12,091 nt of DNA from an uncultured Clostridia bacterium (GTDB lineage Bacteria; Bacillota_A; Clostridia; Oscillospirales; Oscillospiraceae), in contig CAMZIX010000031.1 in the NCBI GenBank assembly GCA_947307375.1, forward strand, positions 1 through 12,091. The letters are read 5' to 3'. Under the pieces are notes generated by a model. The model was not told the DNA's origin. It was given only the letters and a program-made list of their open reading frames with translations, and searched no databases. The translations under genes were made by a program, and so were the position numbers. This document shows, piece by piece, positions 6,809 to 12,091 of this stretch (position 1 is the stretch's first letter; each line of letters opens with the position of its first letter).

Positions 6809-7225
6809 ATGAAAAGACTAAGTATTGAAGCAGAACAAATAATGAAAGAACGTTTTGGAAAAGACAGCGTGATCGCTTTAGCAACAGAAGAAAATGGAAT
6901 CCCATATGTCCGTTATGTGAATGCATATTATGAGGATGAATGCTTTTATGTTATTACCTACGCACTTTCGAACAAAATGCAGCAAATTCGCAATAACCCT
7001 GTTGTAGCAGTTACTGGAGAATGGTTTACTGCACATGGAAAAGGAATAAATCTGGGTTATTTTGAAAAACCAGAGAATAAGCATATAGCGGCAAAGCTAA
7101 GAGATGTTTTTGCGGAATGGATCGACAATGGACATAATGATTTTTCCGATGAAAACACGATCATCCTGTGTATCAGATTGACAGATGGATTATTGCTCTC
7201 GCATGGTACAAGGTACGTATTTTAG
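6809..7225 (+). CDS. Pyridoxamine 5'-phosphate oxidase-like (FMN-binding split-barrel) protein
   Basis: Small cytoplasmic flavin-binding split-barrel protein of the PNPOx-like superfamily, 138 residues and of full length for this group. The core strands VIALATEENGIPYVRYVNAYYEDE (about 21-44, with the alternating pattern of a beta barrel), FYVITYALSNKMQQIRNNPVVAV and the end LSHGTRYVF are typical. The substrate is unknown for this subgroup; true pyridoxamine phosphate oxidase activity should not be assumed. ATG 6809 has a good site, AGGAGAG (6797-6803), and lies 24 bases after the rlmD stop. Its base composition is strikingly low (22 of 60 GC in 6841-6900) against neighbours near 65-75%, with A-rich codons such as GAA, AAA and ATA. 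This indicates recent transfer. The stop codon is directly followed by a degraded rlmD 3' fragment. Confidence 0.88.
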   Translation: MKRLSIEAEQIMKERFGKDSVIALATEENGIPYVRYVNAYYEDECFYVITYALSNKMQQIRNNPVVAVTGEWFTAHGKGINLGYFEKPENKHIAAKLRDVFAEWIDNGHNDFSDENTIILCIRLTDGLLLSHGTRYVF

Positions 7226-7296
7226 TTGCTGCCTTCGAATATGTTGACCTGTTTCTTCGGTTGTAGTCAGTTGAGACGGTGTGCTGCTTGTCCTGA
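7225..7296 (+). pseudogene. Degenerate duplicate of the rlmD 3' coding end
   Basis: Starting at the last base of the preceding stop codon, one frame reads V-A-A-F-E-Y, V-D-L-F-L-R-L, a TAG stop, then S-V-E-T-V-C-C-L-S and TGA (7294-7296). Aligned without gaps to RlmD residues 358-379 it matches at 12 of 22 positions, including VD.F and the whole VETVCCL block. The VETVCCL codons differ only at third positions. It has no start, one internal stop, and cannot make a protein. The best reading is the displaced original 3' end of rlmD, or the relic of a second rlmD-type gene. The remaining 38 bases to the next gene hold only its ribosome binding site. Confidence 0.65.
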
Positions 7297-7321
7297 CGCT
7301 CTGATGTCAATCTAAACAGTG

Positions 7322-7327
7322 AGGAGG
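7322..7327 (+). promoter_or_regulatory. Ribosome binding site selecting a GTG start
   Basis: A perfect AGGAGG, 7 bases before GTG 7335, 10 before TTG 7338 and 13 before ATG 7341, all in the same frame. The spacing favours GTG 7335 over the nearby ATG. Confidence 0.75.
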
Positions 7328-7334
7328 CGGTTTC

Positions 7335-8102
7335 GTGTTGATGCCGCAAACGGAGAAGCTGATCAACGAATTTACCGAACGATCCAAGGAGATCCTGCAG
7401 GACAATCTGACGGGGGTCTACCTGCACGGCTCTTCGGTCATGGGCTGCTTCAACCCCGATAAGAGCGATATCGACCTGATCGTCGTTGTTGACCGCCCAT
7501 TGTCCGATCCCGTCAAAAGAGCGTTTTTGGACATGACCGCTGCGTATAACGAGCTGGGGCCTGCGAAAGGGATCGAAATGAGCATCGTCCGCAGAGAGGT
7601 GTGCGATCCCTTCGTTTATCCCACGCCGTACGAGCTGCATTTCTCGGCAGGGCATCTGGATTGGTATCAAGAAGATCCCGACGACTATATCCGTGAGATG
7701 AAGGGCACGGACAAAGACCTCGCGGCTCATTTTACGATCCTGTACCACAGAGGCAGATGCCTGTACGGCCCGCCCGTCAGAGAAGTATTTGCGGAGGTCC
7801 CGAGCCGTGATTATATGGATTCCATATGGTACGATATCGAAGGAGCCGCGGAGGAGATCGCAGAGTACCCCATGTATCTGACGCTGAATCTGACGAGGGT
7901 GCTGGCCTATCGGGAGGAGGGGCTCGTCCTTTCCAAAAAAGAGGGCGGCGAATGGGCGCTCGGTTGCCTGCCTTCGGAATTCCGCCCGCTGATCGAGGAC
8001 GCTCTGCGCGAGTATTGCGAAAGCGCGGAAACCGTCTATGACAAAGCGCTTGCCGGACGCTATGCCGCATATATGCTCGAGCGGATCCGGCAGCCGGATT
8101 GA
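7335..8102 (+). CDS. AadA/ANT(3'')-like nucleotidyltransferase
   Basis: Predicted to transfer a nucleotidyl group from a nucleoside triphosphate to a small molecule; relatives of this two-domain type (NTP_transf_2 plus the DUF4111 helical domain) adenylylate streptomycin/spectinomycin. In 255 residues it has the nucleotidyltransferase signature GVYLHGSSVMG (27-37) followed by SDIDLIV, with metal ligands Asp45 and Asp47. Glu81 in GIEMSIV corresponds to the catalytic base of AadA. The helical half carries LYGPPVREVFAEVP, LTLNLTRVLAY and WALGCLPSEFRPLIEDALREY, all with AadA counterparts. The start is GTG 7335, chosen for its AGGAGG. It is the first gene of a tightly spaced run; the next start is 32 bases after its stop. 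The substrate is unproven: similarity is to the family, so it may be a housekeeping or silent resistance enzyme. Confidence 0.82.
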   Translation: MLMPQTEKLINEFTERSKEILQDNLTGVYLHGSSVMGCFNPDKSDIDLIVVVDRPLSDPVKRAFLDMTAAYNELGPAKGIEMSIVRREVCDPFVYPTPYELHFSAGHLDWYQEDPDDYIREMKGTDKDLAAHFTILYHRGRCLYGPPVREVFAEVPSRDYMDSIWYDIEGAAEEIAEYPMYLTLNLTRVLAYREEGLVLSKKEGGEWALGCLPSEFRPLIEDALREYCESAETVYDKALAGRYAAYMLERIRQPD

Positions 8103-8134
8103 AACACCGGAGATCAAAAAAGGAGGACAAGATC

Positions 8135-8803
8135 ATGTTCGTATTCTGGGGAGACGGCTCGCAGGAGGCGAAGAGCCTCGTCGACGCGATCCGCGTGCGA
8201 AGCACCGAAAACTTCAACTGGACCTTTATCTTCATTCTGGCGGTCGTATTCTACGTCTACTGGACCGAATACAACCGGAAAAACTACGAGGCGATCTACG
8301 CCGGCTTCGCCCTGTACGGGGTGCACTGGCTCTATGAGATCGGCAACGCGGTGATCGGCCATGTGTTCGGTTATCCCCTGTGGTCGGTGTCGAACGACTC
8401 GACGACCTTCATCCTGCTGATCGGCGTGTGCTGGGAACTTTCCATGATGTTCTCCCTCGCGGGCATCATCTCCTTCAAGATGCTGCCGCACGACCGGAGC
8501 AGGCGCTATTTTGCCAAAGACGGCAAGGGCGGCGTCGACTGCAGGCTGGTCGGTGCGCTGGAGATGGCGCTGCTCTTCGCGCTGTTCGAGTCCTTCCTCG
8601 CGGGCACGAGCAACCACTCCTTTATCTGGGTCTACAAATGGTGGGGCGTGCTGCCCGTGTTCATCACGACCTATATCCCCTTCTTCCTGGCCAGCAACTT
8701 CGTGCCGGACATGGAGCCGAAAAAGCGGAAAGCCTTCCTGGTCGGCGAATGGGCGCTCGTCGCGCTGCTGCTGATCGTGCTGATCCCGCTCGGGATCATC
8801 TGA
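8135..8803 (+). CDS. Uncharacterised multi-pass membrane protein
   Basis: I do not recognise a named family. The 222-residue protein has about six hydrophobic segments (roughly 28-46, 53-78, 90-114, 138-157, 166-189 and 202-222), a short cytoplasmic-type N-terminus, and a positively charged loop PHDRSRR at 118-124. Several polar residues lie within or at the ends of helices: His64-Trp65, Glu68, Glu101, Glu143, Glu152 and His161. These might form a ligand- or metal-binding centre, which is inference. ATG 8135 is chosen because AGGAGG (8121-8126) sits 8 bases ahead; an in-frame ATG at 8099 overlaps the previous gene and lacks a site. The stop is 6 bases before the next ATG, so the GNAT gene is probably translated by coupling. 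GC composition matches the host. Confidence 0.8.
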   Translation: MFVFWGDGSQEAKSLVDAIRVRSTENFNWTFIFILAVVFYVYWTEYNRKNYEAIYAGFALYGVHWLYEIGNAVIGHVFGYPLWSVSNDSTTFILLIGVCWELSMMFSLAGIISFKMLPHDRSRRYFAKDGKGGVDCRLVGALEMALLFALFESFLAGTSNHSFIWVYKWWGVLPVFITTYIPFFLASNFVPDMEPKKRKAFLVGEWALVALLLIVLIPLGII

Positions 8804-8809
8804 ACGGCC

Positions 8810-9349
8810 ATGATCGAACGGATCAAAACGGATCGGCTGGTGCTGCGCAAGGCCGAGGACCGGGATCTGGAGCTGATCTGGAGCCGGGTCTGGCGCGACG
8901 CGCGCCTGGCCCGGATGATGCTGTGGACGCCCACGCTCACGCGCGCGGAGGCGGAGGAGCGTCTGGCGCGCACGAAGGCCTTTCAGGCGAGCTTCCCCGC
9001 CTTTTTCGTCTGCCTCCGGGAGACGGACGAGCCGATCGGCTTTGCCGGCGTGCGGGAGCTCGAGCCTGGCGTCTGGGACGAGACGGGCCTGTGCATCGCG
9101 GCGGACTGGCAGGGGCGGGGCTACGGCAAGGAGACGCTGCAGGCGCTGGTCCGGCTGGTCTTCGGCGCGCTCGGCGGACGGGTCTTCCACGCCGCCTGCT
9201 TCCACGAAAACCTCGCCTCCGCCGCGCTGATCCGCAGCTGCGGCTTTGACTACGTGAGCAGCCACCCCGAGACGCGCGAGCATGACGGGTACGAATATCT
9301 CTGCGACTGCTTTGAGCTGAAAAGGGAGGACTCCTTCCATGAAGCGTGA
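8810..9349 (+). CDS. GNAT acetyltransferase, RimJ/RimL type
   Basis: Predicted acetyl-CoA-dependent N-acetyltransferase of the Acetyltransf_3 group (179 residues, full length). The N-terminal strand IKTDRLVLRKAEDRDLEL is typical of RimJ/RimL/SpeG-like enzymes. The acetyl-CoA pyrophosphate loop is QGRGYGKET (101-109), and the ENLASAALIRSCGF stretch (133-146) is the usual terminal alpha-helix that closes the CoA site. The acceptor (protein N-terminus, antibiotic or metabolite) cannot be deduced. There is no clear ribosome binding site before ATG 8810, which follows the previous stop by 6 bases, so translational coupling is likely. The 3' end overlaps the next GNAT gene by 11 bases. Confidence 0.85.
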   Translation: MIERIKTDRLVLRKAEDRDLELIWSRVWRDARLARMMLWTPTLTRAEAEERLARTKAFQASFPAFFVCLRETDEPIGFAGVRELEPGVWDETGLCIAADWQGRGYGKETLQALVRLVFGALGGRVFHAACFHENLASAALIRSCGFDYVSSHPETREHDGYEYLCDCFELKREDSFHEA

Positions 9350-10433
9350 GCGGATGACAGATGTGATCGAGACCGAACGGCTGGTGCTTTTCCCCTACAT
9401 GCGGGAAAACCTGGCGCTGTTCAACAACGATCTGCCGAAATTCGAAGAGCTCTACGGCGTGAGCTATCGCGGCGAGGAGCTCGACGAACAGCTGCGCGGC
9501 TTTCTGAAGCAGCTGGAACAGGAGATCGCAGACGATCCGGAGCAGTATCTGTTTTTTACCGAGTTCTTGCTCGTACTCAAAGAGAGCGACACGGTCATCG
9601 GCTCGATCGACTACAAGTATGTGCCGCGGGACGGCGTGACCGAGGTCGGCTACGGCCTGAATCCGGACTATGAGGGGCGGGGCTACATGACCGAGGCCCT
9701 GCGGGCCTTCCTGGACTTCGGCCGCTCGCTCGGCGTCCGGGTCGTAAGGGCGGACACGCGCAGGGACAATCTCCGGTCGCAGCGCGTGCTGCGCAAATGC
9801 GGCTTCCGCTTCCTGCGCGAGGAGGAAAATCTGTGGTGGGAAAAAGACCTGACGGAGGAGCATGTTCTCCGGATCGGATCCTTTGAGCAGCTGGATCCGG
9901 AAAAGCTGATGGCCGTCTACGGCGAAAGCAACGAGGAAAACATCGACTTCTTTTTCCCAGGCGCGGAGGACCGCTCCGAGGCGCTGAAAAAAGTGGAGGC
10001 CGGCTTTCTTGATTTCCTGCGGAACGATTATTTCACCAAGCCGGGAAATGCATACCGGATCCTTGAGGCGGAAGGCGTCTGGGTCAGCGCCGTGCGGCTC
10101 TGTCCGATCCGCGAGGGCCTGTATTATCTGGAGGCGCTGGAGACCCATCCCGCGCACCGGCGGCAGGGTCATGCCGCGCGGCTGCTGCGCGCGCTGATCC
10201 GCGAGCTGGAAGCGCAGGGCCCGTTCCGGCTCTTCGACTGCGTGGGAAAAAGCAATCTGCCCTCCCGCCTGACCCACGAGCGCTGCGGCTTCCGCGCCGT
10301 ACGTGAGCCCGGCTTCGATTACCTGTGCGGCGAGGACGACGAGGGAACGGTCGGCATGGCCTTTGTTTATGAAAAAAATTCTCCGTCGGAGAGCGCAGGC
10401 GCTTGCCAAAGCGCGGCCGGAAGTTTATATTGA
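9339..10433 (+). CDS. Two-domain GNAT acetyltransferase fusion
   Basis: A 364-residue protein with two complete GNAT domains. Domain 1 (about 7-170) begins VIETERLVLFPYM and has the acetyl-CoA loop YEGRGYMTEA (111-120) and DNLRSQRVLRKCGF. Domain 2 (about 175-346) has LEALETHPAHRRQGHAARLL (264-283), where RRQGHA is the CoA loop, and HERCGF near the end. The two domains resemble different GNAT subfamilies and usually occur as separate proteins, so this looks like a gene fusion. ATG 9339 was chosen because GGGAGGA (9324-9330) is 8 bases away; ATG 9354 is too far from it. It overlaps the preceding GNAT gene by 11 bases. The final 18 residues after VYEK follow a run of seven A's and may be in a shifted frame (see findings). 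Substrates are unknown. Confidence 0.85.
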   Translation: MKRERMTDVIETERLVLFPYMRENLALFNNDLPKFEELYGVSYRGEELDEQLRGFLKQLEQEIADDPEQYLFFTEFLLVLKESDTVIGSIDYKYVPRDGVTEVGYGLNPDYEGRGYMTEALRAFLDFGRSLGVRVVRADTRRDNLRSQRVLRKCGFRFLREEENLWWEKDLTEEHVLRIGSFEQLDPEKLMAVYGESNEENIDFFFPGAEDRSEALKKVEAGFLDFLRNDYFTKPGNAYRILEAEGVWVSAVRLCPIREGLYYLEALETHPAHRRQGHAARLLRALIRELEAQGPFRLFDCVGKSNLPSRLTHERCGFRAVREPGFDYLCGEDDEGTVGMAFVYEKNSPSESAGACQSAAGSLY

Positions 10434-10464
10434 AATCAGTAAGGATTGACAGGACGTGATGCCG

Positions 10465-10953
10465 ATGAAAACCATCTATCTTGCCGGCGGCTGTTTCTGG
10501 GGAACGCAGAAGTTCTTCGATCAGTTCGACGGCGTCACGGAGACGGAAGTGGGCTACGCCAACGGCCCGACGCCTGATCCCAGCTATCAGCAGGTCTGCG
10601 CGAACAGCGGCCACGCCGAGACCGTGCGCATCGTCTACGACGAGGCGCGCATCAGCCTGACCGAGCTGCTGGACATGTTCTTCCTCGCCGTCGATCCGCT
10701 GTCGGTCAATCGGCAGGGTCCGGACGAGGGGATCCAGTACCGCAGCGGCGTCTACTACACCGAGGCGGCGCAGCTGCCCGAGATCGAGGCGCGGCTGCGG
10801 CTTGAGGAGGAAAAGCGCGGGCAGAAGCTCGCCGTGGAGCTGCTCCCGCTGCAGAATTTCTATCCCGCCGAGGAATACCATCAGAAGTACCTGGACAAGA
10901 ACCCGACAGGCTACTGTCACCTGCCGCGGGCTCTTCTGCATTTGAAGAAGTAA
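10465..10953 (+). CDS. msrA: Peptide-methionine (S)-S-oxide reductase MsrA
   Basis: Repairs oxidised methionine by reducing the S-epimer of methionine sulfoxide, free or in proteins, in the cytoplasm. At 162 residues it matches compact Firmicute MsrA enzymes. The active-site motif is GGCFWG with nucleophile Cys10. Other family landmarks are EVGYANG (28-34), the conserved acidic residue in SGHAETV (48-54), VDPLSVNRQGPDEGIQYRSG (76-95), and YHQKYLDKNPTGYCH (138-152), whose Cys151 may act as resolving cysteine. Start choice is ambiguous: ATG 10465 gives the usual MKTIYLAGG, with AGGA (10451-10454) 10 bases ahead; ATG 10459 would add two residues. No separate MsrB domain is fused. It lies 31 bases after the double GNAT gene and 12 before the protease gene, suggesting one transcript. 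Confidence 0.94.
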   Translation: MKTIYLAGGCFWGTQKFFDQFDGVTETEVGYANGPTPDPSYQQVCANSGHAETVRIVYDEARISLTELLDMFFLAVDPLSVNRQGPDEGIQYRSGVYYTEAAQLPEIEARLRLEEEKRGQKLAVELLPLQNFYPAEEYHQKYLDKNPTGYCHLPRALLHLKK

Positions 10954-10965
10954 GGAGCGATCACT

Positions 10966-12091
<1,126 letters not shown>

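Noticed and set aside
7288..7316. Promoter-like pair TTGTCC and TCTAAA with 17-base spacing ahead of the nucleotidyltransferase gene
   Set aside because: Only four of six matches in each box, and the predicted start of transcription would fall inside the AGGAGG site, leaving no usable leader.

Overview
The window looks like chromosomal DNA from a high-GC member of the Clostridia, probably an Oscillospiraceae/Ruminococcaceae-type gut Firmicute. The reasons are strong AGGAGG-like ribosome binding sites, a PlsY-type acyltransferase, a clostripain-family peptidase, Firmicute-style short operons, and a base composition of roughly 65-75% GC over most of the length (46 of 60 bases in 2401-2460 by direct count). 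The taxonomic call is inference; there is no rRNA or marker gene to prove it.

Layout. (1) 3-602 is the 3' two-thirds of 6-phosphofructokinase, followed by a GC-rich hairpin. (2) 672-4051 is a two-gene operon with an ATGA overlap: a type-B carboxylesterase and a GH31 alpha-glycosidase, which together could deacylate and hydrolyse a glycoside. It ends in a very regular bidirectional terminator. (3) 4100-5452 on the minus strand holds plsY (membrane phospholipid synthesis), with its own well-formed sigma70-type promoter, and an RluA-family pseudouridine synthase. (4) 5576-6784 is an RlmD/RumA-type 23S rRNA uracil-5 methyltransferase, divergent from the pseudouridine synthase.

(5) 6700-7296 is the odd part. 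The last codons of rlmD and the following flavin-binding (PNPOx-like) gene are AT-rich (22 of 60 GC in 6841-6900). Immediately after that gene lies a degenerate in-frame copy of the rlmD C-terminal coding sequence, including VETVCCL encoded with synonymous changes. This looks like a scar left when foreign DNA replaced or displaced the rlmD 3' end, a position known as an integration site for conjugative elements in other Firmicutes.

(6) 7335-12091 is a tightly packed plus-strand run: an AadA/ANT(3'')-like nucleotidyltransferase, an unrecognised six-helix membrane protein, a RimJ/RimL-type GNAT acetyltransferase, a double-domain GNAT fusion, methionine sulfoxide reductase A, and the first 375 codons of a membrane-anchored clostripain-type (C11) protease that runs off the window. 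Spacings of -11 to +32 nt suggest co-transcription. The gene content (small-molecule modification, oxidative repair, surface proteolysis) reads as accessory/stress functions rather than one recognisable pathway. I found no CRISPR array, tRNA, rRNA, transposase or recombinase gene in the window.
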